Assembly (NCBI GenBank): GCA_934278965.1
Contig: CAKQWL010000050.1
Coordinates: 1-11,853 of the forward strand
DNA: 11,853 bases
Source of the DNA: an uncultured Clostridia bacterium
GTDB taxonomy: Bacteria; Bacillota; Clostridia; Peptostreptococcales; Anaerovoracaceae
Direction: 5' to 3'
The translations under genes and the position numbers were made by a program. The notes under the pieces are model-generated. The model made no database searches. It saw only the letters and a list, made by a program, of their open reading frames with translations, and had not been told where the DNA came from. Shown here one piece after another: positions 1 to 6,738 of the stretch; positions within the stretch are counted from its first letter, which is position 1; each line of letters begins with the position of its first letter.

Positions 1-123
1 GTAACAAAAAGCACCCCCGGCGCCCCCGAGCAAAAGTGCCAGGATCAAAATGATCGCCAAACTCTGCTTCCGGATAAGAAATTGTCCTTTTCCGCCCTGT
101 TCTTTCCAATTCTTCTCTTCCAT
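1..123 (-). CDS. N-terminal fragment of a membrane-anchored protein, possibly S41 (CtpA-type) protease
   Basis: Only the first 41 codons are present; the gene runs off the left edge. The ATG at 123 is preceded by AAGGAG about 7 nt upstream, a strong ribosome binding site. It lies 24 nt after the recJ stop on the same strand, so it is probably the next gene of the ftsE operon. The fragment has a charged, hydrophilic cytoplasmic start of about 20 residues (MEEKNWKEQGGKGQF and so on), then a hydrophobic stretch (LAIILILALLLGGAGGAF), as expected for a signal anchor or uncleaved signal peptide. In many Clostridia a carboxy-terminal processing protease (S41) follows ftsEX and an M23 peptidase, and this start would fit it. 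That assignment is from gene order only; no catalytic domain is visible. Confidence 0.6.
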   Translation of the reverse strand, partial: MEEKNWKEQGGKGQFLIRKQSLAIILILALLLGGAGGAFCY

Positions 124-147
124 CGGATTTCTCCTTCTTCCACTTCC

Positions 148-1827
148 TTACGCTTCCGCTTCGATTTCGGATAAAATCATCTGTATGCGCTTTCTGCCAT
201 TCCAAACCTGCTCTTCCACCGTCCCAGAAAAGCGGAGCGATTGTTTTCCCTGAATCATCGGCATTACCTCTTCCGCGCGCCGGAACAGAACGCACTGCAC
301 CGCACCGCCGCTTGCGTCCTCCGCTGTAAAGCGCTGGTGCTGCCCTTCACCGCCCATTCTCACGATCTCCTTCGCCCTGGCATGAGGAATCGCAAAAATC
401 GGTCTTGGGTTCTGATGTCCAAACGGCTGCATCCACTCCAACTGATCCGCCAATGCCTCTGTAATGTCCTTCGTACAAAGCTCAAGGTCCACTTCGCTTC
501 TGCGCTCCAGAAGCGAAGGATTCTCTGACAGCATCTCCAAAACGCGCGCATTCAATCTCTGCCCCAGTTCTTCAAAATGCTCCTTTTTCATCAAAAATCC
601 GCAGGCGCCGGCATGTCCTCCGAATTTGAGGAAAAGGTCCTCACAGGATTTCAAAAGCCGGTAAAGATCGACGGACTCAATACTCCTGCCCGTTCCTTTC
701 AGAAATGCGCCGTCCTCGCCGGAGGGAGTCACCAAAATGGTCGGACGGTGGTGTGCATCTTTCACCCTGCCCGCCGCAATTCCGGTAATACCCTCATGAG
801 CATCCGGAAGCAGCAGCAGAATCAACGGATCCTGACCGCTGCCGCAGGCGCCGGATGCGATCATTCTCTCACATTCATCACAAGCCGCTTCCTGGAGTTC
901 CTTCCGCAGCCGATTGTTCTTTATCAGTGTCTCCGTGCCCTCGCGGAGAAGCTGAGGCTCCCGCGCCATCATCAGCTCCGCCGCTGTGCGTGCATCCTGA
1001 ATCCGTCCCGCAGCATTCAGATGCGGAACGATTGCGAACGCCACATGATCCGGACGGACCTTCCCCGGTGTCAGACCGATACCGCGAATCAACTGTGTCA
1101 GTCCCGGACGCGCGCCGGCATTGACGACGCGCATGCCATACTTAACCATCGTCCGATTTTCACCGGTCAAGGCCACAATATCGCCAATCGTTCCGACAGC
1201 CACCAGATCCAGCACTCCTGTCAGCACAGATTTCGGAAGACCAGACCGCTGCTGCAGAGCCTGCGCAAGCTTAAAAGCAACGCCGACACCCGCCAGCTGT
1301 TTATACGGGTAAGGGCAGTCCGCGCGCTTCGGATTGATCAAAATACAATCTGCACGCCGATCGGTAATATTGTGATGGTCAGTCACCATGATCTTCATCC
1401 CGATTTCTTTGGCGTATTCCACTTCTTCATAAGAAACACTTCCGCAGTCCACGGTAATGATCCGCGCGGCTCCGCTCTGTCGAATTGCCGAAACCGCCTC
1501 CCGGTTCAATCCATACCCCTCCTCAAAGCGGGAGGGAATATAATAACTGAGGTTCGATGCATCGGTCAGTTCCGACAGCACTTGATAGAGAAGGCTGACC
1601 GAAGTGATTCCGTCAGCATCGTAATCCCCGTAAATACAAATTTTATCTCCGTTTTGAATTCCGGACAAGATAAAATCCACTCCTGCTTCCATGTCGGCAA
1701 GCAGGAATGGATCATAAGTAATCTGCGGTTTCTCCGATAAAAATTCCTGAATATCGGCTTCCTCCGTAATTCCTCTTTGACGGAGTAATTCAATTATGAT
1801 CGGATGGATTTGATTCATATTATACAC
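148..1827 (-). CDS. recJ: Single-stranded-DNA-specific 5'-3' exonuclease RecJ
   Basis: 559 residues, close to the usual bacterial RecJ size. RecJ degrades single-stranded DNA 5' to 3' in recombination (RecF pathway), mismatch repair and base excision repair, using Mn/Mg held by DHH-family motifs. Visible motifs are DYDADG (68-73), DCGS (127-130), DHH (150-152), LNAAGRI (270-276) in the core and the DHHA1 motif GGHAGACG (403-410). PFGHQNPRPIF (468-478) begins the C-terminal OB-like domain found in RecJ. All key acidic and histidine residues are present, so it should be active. The start is ambiguous: a GTG at 1827 overlaps the last base of the upstream TAG stop and has GGGA 5 nt before it, while an ATG at 1818 (three codons in) lies further from that site. 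Coupling to the M23 gene by overlap suggests translational coupling. It ends TAA. Confidence 0.95.
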   Translation of the reverse strand: MYNMNQIHPIIIELLRQRGITEEADIQEFLSEKPQITYDPFLLADMEAGVDFILSGIQNGDKICIYGDYDADGITSVSLLYQVLSELTDASNLSYYIPSRFEEGYGLNREAVSAIRQSGAARIITVDCGSVSYEEVEYAKEIGMKIMVTDHHNITDRRADCILINPKRADCPYPYKQLAGVGVAFKLAQALQQRSGLPKSVLTGVLDLVAVGTIGDIVALTGENRTMVKYGMRVVNAGARPGLTQLIRGIGLTPGKVRPDHVAFAIVPHLNAAGRIQDARTAAELMMAREPQLLREGTETLIKNNRLRKELQEAACDECERMIASGACGSGQDPLILLLLPDAHEGITGIAAGRVKDAHHRPTILVTPSGEDGAFLKGTGRSIESVDLYRLLKSCEDLFLKFGGHAGACGFLMKKEHFEELGQRLNARVLEMLSENPSLLERRSEVDLELCTKDITEALADQLEWMQPFGHQNPRPIFAIPHARAKEIVRMGGEGQHQRFTAEDASGGAVQCVLFRRAEEVMPMIQGKQSLRFSGTVEEQVWNGRKRIQMILSEIEAEA

Positions 1828-2969
1828 TATTTCCCATAAGAAACATAATCCCGCGGATTCACATACTGTCCGTTTACACGAACTTCAAAGTGAAGGTGCG
1901 GCCCGGTTGAATTTCCGGTACTTCCGGACTTCGCAACAGCTTGTCCCTTTGCCACGACATCCCCGGTCTTGACAAGCAGACTGCTGTTGTGCGCGTAAAG
2001 AGTTACAATTCCGCCGCCGTGGTCGATCATGACCATATACCCGTAACTGTTATTCCAGCCGGCTTTGATGACCGTTCCGGCATTCGAAGCCACCACCGTT
2101 GTATTGGTCGGGCATCCGATATCCAAACCGGTATGCAGTTTCTTTTTCTTGAAAATCGGATGGATGCGGTATCCGTATTCGGATGTAGTCCGTGAAATTC
2201 CCGGTGCGGGCCACATGAATTCACCGCCTATGTACGCATCGTTCCCCTGCAATTTCAAAATTTCCGCCACCAAAGCGTTGGCTTCGGCGTTCAACGCATC
2301 CAGCTGTTCCTCCAGCGCGTCATTGTCCTGTGCGACAGCCGCCTTCTTCTCCGCTACGATACTCTTATCGGCATCCAGCTGTTCCTTCTTCGCTGCCTCG
2401 CTGTCCTTCGCCGTCTGAAGATCCTGCTGCAAGCCTTCCAGATACTCTCTCTGTGCCTGGATGACCTGCTGCTGTACCCGAAGATCCTCCAGCATCTGTT
2501 TGTCCTGCTCATAGACCAACTGCATCCGGTCCAGATTAGTCATCAAATCCGAAATAGAACTGGAACCCAGCAGCACATCGACAAACCCGACATTTCCGTT
2601 CATATACATGGCCGCCAGGCGCTCACCCAGTCCTTGCTGCTGCTCTGCAATCTCCTGCTCCACCCGATCCAACTCTGCCATAGCATCATTGATCTTGTCC
2701 TCCGTCAGCGCGATACTCGTACTGAGTCCTTGGATTTCGAGATTCAGATTCGCGATGTTTCCTTCTAAGGTTCTGATTTCTTTATTCAAACCGTTCTCAA
2801 CGGCCTTTCCTTTTGAAAGTTCATCCTTGAGAGAGGCCTGGTCACTTCTGATTTTGTCAAGCTGCGCCTGTGCATCGGATGCCTCGTCGGCAAAAGCTGC
2901 GGCACCGGCCGTACCAAGCAGCAGGATCACCGCCATCCCGCAGGCAAGCAGTTGGTTCTTTTTCATCAT
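1827..2969 (-). CDS. Secreted coiled-coil M23 peptidase (EnvC/LytM-like murein hydrolase)
   Basis: 380 residues from the ATG at 2969, chosen because CGGAG lies about 6 nt upstream and a Sec signal peptide follows at once; a longer reading from 3065 would put 32 charged residues ahead of the signal and overlap ftsX. The signal peptide has MMKKNQ, a hydrophobic core and a likely cleavage after AFA (residue 27). Residues about 30-240 are heptad-rich coiled coil (LDKIRSDQASL, LEDLRVQQQVI) with a break around MYMNGNVGFVDVLLGSS (121-137), the layout of EnvC and PcsB-type FtsEX partners. The C-terminal LytM domain (about 250-375) has intact zinc ligands HTGLD (H279, D283) and HLHFE (H358, H360) and the YAH motif (H327), so unlike many EnvC proteins it is probably itself a peptidoglycan endopeptidase. 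It sits 53 nt after ftsX. It probably acts outside the membrane under FtsEX control (inference from context). Confidence 0.9.
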   Translation of the reverse strand: MMKKNQLLACGMAVILLLGTAGAAAFADEASDAQAQLDKIRSDQASLKDELSKGKAVENGLNKEIRTLEGNIANLNLEIQGLSTSIALTEDKINDAMAELDRVEQEIAEQQQGLGERLAAMYMNGNVGFVDVLLGSSSISDLMTNLDRMQLVYEQDKQMLEDLRVQQQVIQAQREYLEGLQQDLQTAKDSEAAKKEQLDADKSIVAEKKAAVAQDNDALEEQLDALNAEANALVAEILKLQGNDAYIGGEFMWPAPGISRTTSEYGYRIHPIFKKKKLHTGLDIGCPTNTTVVASNAGTVIKAGWNNSYGYMVMIDHGGGIVTLYAHNSSLLVKTGDVVAKGQAVAKSGSTGNSTGPHLHFEVRVNGQYVNPRDYVSYGK

Positions 2970-3022
2970 CTTTTCTCCGTTCCTTTTCAAGTTTCTTTGT
3001 CTCTTCCGCAGGAATTTCCGTT

Positions 3023-3919
3023 CTATGTATCCAGAAATCTCCTCATGGAAATAATACTTCCGCAAGCCCCAATGGAAACGCCGAGAGCGATAAAAATAAA
3101 TACCAGGTTAAAGGTCATAAATCCGACCGGTACCATTGGATTTCCAAGAAGCAGCGAAAGATCCAGCGACAGCATATCGATGGCCTTGCTGTAGATCAAC
3201 GCTGTGATCCCGACCGACACTCCTGCCGAAATCAGTCCGATAATAATTCCCTCTGTCAGGAACGGCCCCCGGATAAACCAGTTCGTCGCACCGACATATT
3301 TCATGATCTCGATTTCCCGCTGACGCGCAAAAACGGTCAGCTTTACCGTATTCGAAACAACCACAACGGAAACAATCACCAGGAATGCCATGATGACCAG
3401 CATGCCGACCTTCAGCGAATCTGTAATCTTGACAAGCTTGTCCACTGTTTCCTGATAATACTTCACCCGGCTGATCCCGTCAAATGTCCCGAGAACCTTC
3501 GCGACTTCATCGGCATCCTCCAGCGCGGTCACCTTCACTTCGATGGAATTCGGAAGCGGGTTTTCAACCAACCCGTCCAGCAGGTAAGCGTTTTCCTGCC
3601 ATTCCTGTGCTTTCCACTGCTCCATCGCCGTATCTTTATCCAGATAATAGGCTTCTTTTACTTCCCTCATCCCGGAAAGCTGGAGAATCATCGTCTCAGC
3701 CTGCTCATAGGTCGTCGTATCCTCCAAATAAGCAGACACCGTATCAAAGTCCGCCTTCGCTTCTTCGATCGCAACTCCGATATTGACCATAATAACAAAG
3801 AAAATCCCGAGAATCAGGAGCATCGCCGTGATGGAAAACATCGAAGCAAGGCTCATCGCCCGGTTTCGGAAGACCTGTACAAAGGCCTGTTTCACAGAAT
3901 ACCTGAGGCTGTTAAACAT
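3023..3919 (-). CDS. ftsX: Cell division ABC transporter permease FtsX
   Basis: 298 residues from the ATG at 3919, which has a GGGGGG ribosome site about 8 nt upstream and overlaps the end of ftsE by 8 nt. A longer reading from 3997 adds 26 residues inside ftsE and is unlikely. The topology is classic FtsX: a cytoplasmic N-terminus with SLRYSVKQAFVQVFRNR, TM1 (about 27-50), an extracellular loop of about 115 residues (51-168), TM2 (171-193), a cytoplasmic segment with FARQREIEIMKYVGATNWFIRGPF (split here as FARQREIEIMKYVGA at 197-211 and TNWFIRGPF), TM3 (221-243) and TM4 (264-290). That EIEIMKYVGAT stretch is the conserved coupling region of the FtsX/MacB permease fold. FtsX passes the ATPase cycle of FtsE across the membrane to a wall hydrolase bound to the outer loop, here probably the M23 protein encoded next. 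It has no terminator or promoter of its own that I can see. Confidence 0.95.
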   Translation of the reverse strand: MFNSLRYSVKQAFVQVFRNRAMSLASMFSITAMLLILGIFFVIMVNIGVAIEEAKADFDTVSAYLEDTTTYEQAETMILQLSGMREVKEAYYLDKDTAMEQWKAQEWQENAYLLDGLVENPLPNSIEVKVTALEDADEVAKVLGTFDGISRVKYYQETVDKLVKITDSLKVGMLVIMAFLVIVSVVVVSNTVKLTVFARQREIEIMKYVGATNWFIRGPFLTEGIIIGLISAGVSVGITALIYSKAIDMLSLDLSLLLGNPMVPVGFMTFNLVFIFIALGVSIGACGSIISMRRFLDT

Positions 3920-4649
3920 GATTCGGCCCCCCTTCTTCATAGGAATACATTCCTCTGTGCTCCCCCGATGCTGTATGGAATCCGTAGTGGCCGACATCGT
4001 CCCGGACGATCTTTCCCTTCTCGATCGCGATCACACGCTTTCCCATTCGATCGACGATATCCTTGGCATGGGTTACCATGACGATCGTCGTGCCGCGCAT
4101 ATTAATCTGTTCCAGAAGACGCATAATTTCCCAAGCCGTGTCCGGGTCCAGATTTCCGGTAGGCTCATCGGCGATCAGCACCGTCGGATTGTTGACAATC
4201 GCCCGGGCGATTGCTACTCTCTGCTGTTCTCCTGCCGAAAGTTCACTCGGGTACTTGCTCGCTTTATTGCTGATTCCAACCAAACTCAGCACCTGCGGAA
4301 CCTGTCTTCGAATTTGTCTCGGAGACTGATGGATAATCTCCATCGCAAATGCTACATTCTCAAAAACGGTCTTTTTCGGCAGCAGACGAAAGTCCTGGAA
4401 CACGATTCCCGTACTCCGCCGAAGCTTCGGGATTTCCCGATTGGACAGGGTTGTGATCTCCTTTCCGTTCACCCGAATACTGCCGCTGTCCGCATCGATT
4501 TCTTTTAGAATCAGTTTGATAAATGTCGACTTGCCCGCCCCGGACGGTCCGACCAAAAAAACAAAATCGCCTTTATTGATCCGAATCGAGACATCATCCA
4601 GCCCGACATTCGAATTGTAATTTTTTGTCACATTCTCAAATACAATCAT
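3912..4649 (-). CDS. ftsE: Cell division ATP-binding protein FtsE
   Basis: 245 residues from the ATG at 4649, with AAGGAG about 7 nt upstream. A GTG at 4664 in the same frame would place that ribosome site inside the gene, so it is rejected as start. All ABC ATPase elements are visible: Walker A GPSGAGKS (34-41), Q-loop VFQDF (83-87), signature LSAGEQQ (137-143, alanine replacing the second glycine of LSGGE), Walker B VLIADE (157-162) and H-loop VTHAKD (192-197). NYNSNVGLDDVSI near the N-terminus is typical of FtsE. A charged and aromatic tail of about 25 residues (about 217-245) extends past the usual bacterial FtsE end; its last codons overlap the ftsX start by 8 nt. FtsE powers FtsX at the division site. 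It is the first gene of the operon. Confidence 0.95.
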   Translation of the reverse strand: MIVFENVTKNYNSNVGLDDVSIRINKGDFVFLVGPSGAGKSTFIKLILKEIDADSGSIRVNGKEITTLSNREIPKLRRSTGIVFQDFRLLPKKTVFENVAFAMEIIHQSPRQIRRQVPQVLSLVGISNKASKYPSELSAGEQQRVAIARAIVNNPTVLIADEPTGNLDPDTAWEIMRLLEQINMRGTTIVMVTHAKDIVDRMGKRVIAIEKGKIVRDDVGHYGFHTASGEHRGMYSYEEGGPNHV

Positions 4650-4706
4650 TCTTTTCTCCTTCACCGCAAAAACTTGTCTGCGGCAAATTATCCGTATATC
4701 TTCTAC

Positions 4707-4735
4707 ATTATACTATAATTCGACAAGTAATTAAA
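4707..4735 (-). promoter_or_regulatory. Sigma-A-type promoter of the ftsE operon
   Basis: On the minus strand a perfect -10 TATAAT (4712-4707) lies 17 nt downstream of TTTAAT (4735-4730), a weak -35. Transcription would start near 4700, giving a leader of about 50 nt before the ftsE ATG at 4649. It is the only good promoter I see between the MinD-like gene and ftsE. No clear terminator stands in front of it, so readthrough from the MinD-like gene is possible. Confidence 0.6.
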
Positions 4736-4805
4736 GTGATGATTTGATGATGATTCTTCCGGAAATGTTACAAAATGATTACAGGATTTCAACAGCTTCC
4801 TTCTG

Positions 4806-5666
4806 CTATTGCGTCAAAACCCGCGAAAGCAATTCCGAAAATACCGTTTCTGTTTTTTCTCGAATGCTTCTCCTCGCCGCCGGAATTTCACAGTTATATT
4901 CCGCACGGTAAAATTCAGCCTCCTCCAGCATCGGAATCGTAAAATCCGCCGCGCGCCCGAGAAAATCCCGCAGCTCTTTTCGATTGATACCGTTATTCTC
5001 TTTGTTCAGCACAAATACCACATCATGTCCGCAGAATTTCATCTGCCGAAGTCTGTCAAAAAGGGCTGCCGCACCGAGCAGTTTGGACGGCATTGGGTCG
5101 ATCACCAGCACCATGGTATCCATATCTTCAAAAAGTTCCTCGCAGGATGTGCCGTTTCCGAAATCACAAATCACCGGATTACCGCTCACCGCACCGCAAA
5201 GGCGGAGAAGCTGAATGGTTTCTCCCTGCGTCCGCATGACATCTGCCGAATTTCTTTCTTTGTGAATTTCCGTGCAAAACTGCGCATTTCTTCCAAAGCG
5301 CGCGTAATCTGTCGGCGGCCGGAGAACCCAATTGATCTGATCATCCAGATTGCGAATCCCACGAATTGCTCTGCCTTGCTCAAGCAACGCGAAGAAATCC
5401 GTAAATTCTCTCCCCAAGAACCGCCTGTCCATCCCCAGCGCATCATAGACATTTGTTTTCCGTTTTTCCTTTCCCGTTCCGCCGTCCATCTGAACATAGG
5501 CTGCAAAATGCTTCGGCTGTTTCCTCGAGGCATAAAATGCTATTGCGGCAGCTACAAAAGTCGTCCCAGCTCCGCTTCCTGTCCCTACCACACCGATTTT
5601 TTTCTTTCCCTGAATCCTGTTTTTCGTTTCGCAGGCCTCCCCTGCCCGCTCAAAAATCCGTTTCAC
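4806..5666 (-). CDS. MinD/ParA-fold P-loop protein with a lysine-less Walker A
   Basis: 286 residues from a GTG at 5666 with GAGGG about 7 nt upstream. The fold is recognisable by order: a beta strand and P-loop IGVVGTGSGAGTTFVAAA (24-41), a D-x-F-G strand VICDFGNGT (165-173) in place of the MinD switch, VLVIDP (186-191), and VVFVLNKENN (216-225) like the VLNK base-recognition strand. In the P-loop both the deviant lysine and the invariant Walker lysine of KGGxGKT are missing; GSGAGTT aligns with it as G-S-G-A-G-T-T. ATP hydrolysis is therefore doubtful, and the protein may bind nucleotide weakly or act as a structural regulator. The insert at about 64-150 has no feature I recognise. It is an apparently single gene with its own promoter, 156 nt upstream of ftsE. 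I cannot assign a cellular role; TadZ/CpaE-like or clostridial CobQ/MinD-like families are possible. Confidence 0.8.
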   Translation of the reverse strand: MKRIFERAGEACETKNRIQGKKKIGVVGTGSGAGTTFVAAAIAFYASRKQPKHFAAYVQMDGGTGKEKRKTNVYDALGMDRRFLGREFTDFFALLEQGRAIRGIRNLDDQINWVLRPPTDYARFGRNAQFCTEIHKERNSADVMRTQGETIQLLRLCGAVSGNPVICDFGNGTSCEELFEDMDTMVLVIDPMPSKLLGAAALFDRLRQMKFCGHDVVFVLNKENNGINRKELRDFLGRAADFTIPMLEEAEFYRAEYNCEIPAARRSIREKTETVFSELLSRVLTQ

Positions 5667-5728
5667 TTTTTTCCCTCATTTCCCCTGCTTGTTTTGAATT
5701 GCTTGTACTGTAAATATTTTAAATTTCA

Positions 5729-5757
5729 ATTATATTCCTCTTTCTTTCCTGCGTCAA
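5729..5757 (-). promoter_or_regulatory. Consensus sigma-A promoter of the MinD-like gene
   Basis: On the minus strand TTGACG (5757-5752), a 17-nt spacer and a perfect TATAAT (5734-5729). The predicted start near 5722 gives a 5' leader of about 55 nt, A+T rich, ending in the GAGGG ribosome site of the GTG-started gene. It is arranged divergently with the promoter at 5823-5851, with about 65 nt between the two -35 boxes. Confidence 0.75.
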
Positions 5758-5822
5758 TTCATTTCCTCTGCCTGTCGGAAAAACTGGCAAAAAGTTTGAT
5801 CTGTTTTCGGCGAACTTTCTGT

Positions 5823-5851
5823 TTGACAGAATGTCCTCCATCCGCTATGCT
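5823..5851 (+). promoter_or_regulatory. Sigma-A promoter of the TRIC channel gene
   Basis: A perfect -35 TTGACA (5823-5828), exactly 17 nt, then -10 TATGCT (5846-5851). Transcription would start near 5858, giving a leader of about 54 nt that contains a short tandem repeat (5866-5890) and AAAGGAG (5894-5900) ahead of the ATG at 5912. Confidence 0.75.
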
Positions 5852-5865
5852 TTTATATAGTTTTG

Positions 5866-5890
5866 CGGAGCCCTGCTTCGGAGCCCGCTT
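5866..5890 (+). repeat. Imperfect 12-13 nt tandem repeat in the TRIC gene leader
   Basis: CGGAGCCCTGCTT (5866-5878) is followed directly by CGGAGCCCGCTT (5879-5890) and a further CGGA. The copies differ by one inserted base. It lies between the predicted transcription start and the ribosome site, so it is in the mRNA leader. It may be a simple slippage duplication. Confidence 0.55.
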
Positions 5891-5911
5891 CGGAAAGGAG
5901 ACTGACGGAAA

Positions 5912-6571
5912 ATGGGAGAATTTCATACACATTTTATCTTCATTGTGGAAATGATCGGGACGGTCGCTTTCGCCGCGTCCGGAGCGATGATCGCCATTCG
6001 GAAGAGCCTGGACCTTTTCGGCATCATTATGCTCGGTACGATCACCGCCGTCGGCGGCGGAATCATCCGCGACGCCATCATCGGACAGGTTCCCCCTAAC
6101 ACCTTTGTAAATCCGGTTTATATCGTTACTGCCATTCTGACCTCAAGCGTCCTTTTCCTGATTTTTTACCTGCGCCCGGAGCTGGACGGCAGTCAGCGCA
6201 TTGAAACTTACGAGAAAATATTAAATCTGTTTGACGCGGTCGGGCTGGGTGCATTTACCGTGCTCGGAAGCAGTGCCGGCATCGAGGCGGGATATGCAAG
6301 ATACACATTTCTTTTAATTTTCCTCGGTGTCACTACCGGAATCGGCGGAGGGATCCTGCGGGATATTATGGCCGGTGAAATTCCCTATGTACTGAAGAAA
6401 CAAATCTACGCCTGCGCATCTCTGGCAGGCGCCATTCTTTACATTCTTCTGCTGCGCAGCAATATCTCGAATAACACCGCAATGCTGAGCAGCGCTCTCT
6501 TTATTGTCCTGATTCGGATGCTCGCAAGCCGCTTTGATTGGAACCTTCCTGTCGTGAAAAGAAAATCTTAA
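5912..6571 (+). CDS. TRIC-family (UPF0126, YadS/YicG-like) cation channel protein
   Basis: 219 residues, the usual size for bacterial TRIC homologues (about 200-220). The ATG at 5912 follows AAAGGAG with an 11-nt gap, slightly long. The protein shows the family's internal duplication: each half begins with hydrophobic helices and carries a glycine-rich kinked helix, GTITAVGGGIIRD (42-54) in the first repeat and GVTTGIGGGILRD (139-151) in the second. About seven hydrophobic segments fit the TRIC topology of two three-helix repeats plus one helix. The C-terminus is basic (VVKRKS). TRIC proteins form trimers with a K+/Na+-permeable pore in each subunit; some bacterial members have been proposed to handle other small solutes such as glycine, so the substrate is open. 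It is the only rightward gene in the window and appears monocistronic, with its own promoter and terminator. Confidence 0.9.
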   Translation: MGEFHTHFIFIVEMIGTVAFAASGAMIAIRKSLDLFGIIMLGTITAVGGGIIRDAIIGQVPPNTFVNPVYIVTAILTSSVLFLIFYLRPELDGSQRIETYEKILNLFDAVGLGAFTVLGSSAGIEAGYARYTFLLIFLGVTTGIGGGILRDIMAGEIPYVLKKQIYACASLAGAILYILLLRSNISNNTAMLSSALFIVLIRMLASRFDWNLPVVKRKS

Positions 6572-6591
6572 AACACCGACAAAAAACGGAC

Positions 6592-6636
6592 AAACCCGGA
6601 GTACAAGCCGAAAACGGCAAGCTGTACTCCGGGTTT
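6592..6636 (+). terminator. Strong hairpin terminator, probably bidirectional
   Basis: A perfect 14-bp inverted repeat: AAACCCGGAGTACA (6592-6605) pairs with TGTACTCCGGGTTT (6623-6636). The 17-nt loop can form a small inner hairpin GCCG-AAAA-CGGC (6607-6618). It is followed by TTCTTT on the plus strand, 20 nt after the TRIC stop. Read leftward, the same stem is followed by GTCCGTTTTTTG, so it could also stop transcripts arriving from csm6, whose stop is about 100 nt away. Confidence 0.85.
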
Positions 6637-6738
6637 TCTTTGTTCAGAATAGTGCGCGATGGTGCACGGATTGGAAGAGACAACACGAACCATGTTCGCA
6701 GAGCCATACTGTATATCTGTATTGTCCTGAATCACAAA

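Noticed and set aside
577..1740. 387-codon plus-strand open frame
   Set aside because: It lies entirely antisense to recJ, whose motifs are complete; composition is low-complexity and no family is recognisable.
2937..2969. Lipobox-like LLAC in the M23 protein signal region
   Set aside because: The cysteine is at residue 10, ahead of the hydrophobic core instead of after it; a normal Sec signal with cleavage after AFA fits better.
2870..4081. 403-codon plus-strand open frame
   Set aside because: It is antisense to ftsX and the ends of its neighbours; rich in His, Arg and Pro as expected from a shadow of coding DNA.
4736..4805. Possible terminator between the MinD-like gene and ftsE
   Set aside because: No stem longer than about 4 bp followed by a T run on the minus strand could be found.
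4809..5954. 381-codon plus-strand open frame
   Set aside because: It is antisense to the MinD-like gene and runs through the divergent promoters; no domain is visible.
6680..6700. Small palindrome CGAAC-CAT-GTTCG between the terminator and csm6
   Set aside because: A 5-bp arm palindrome of this kind is common by chance and has no T run or promoter around it.
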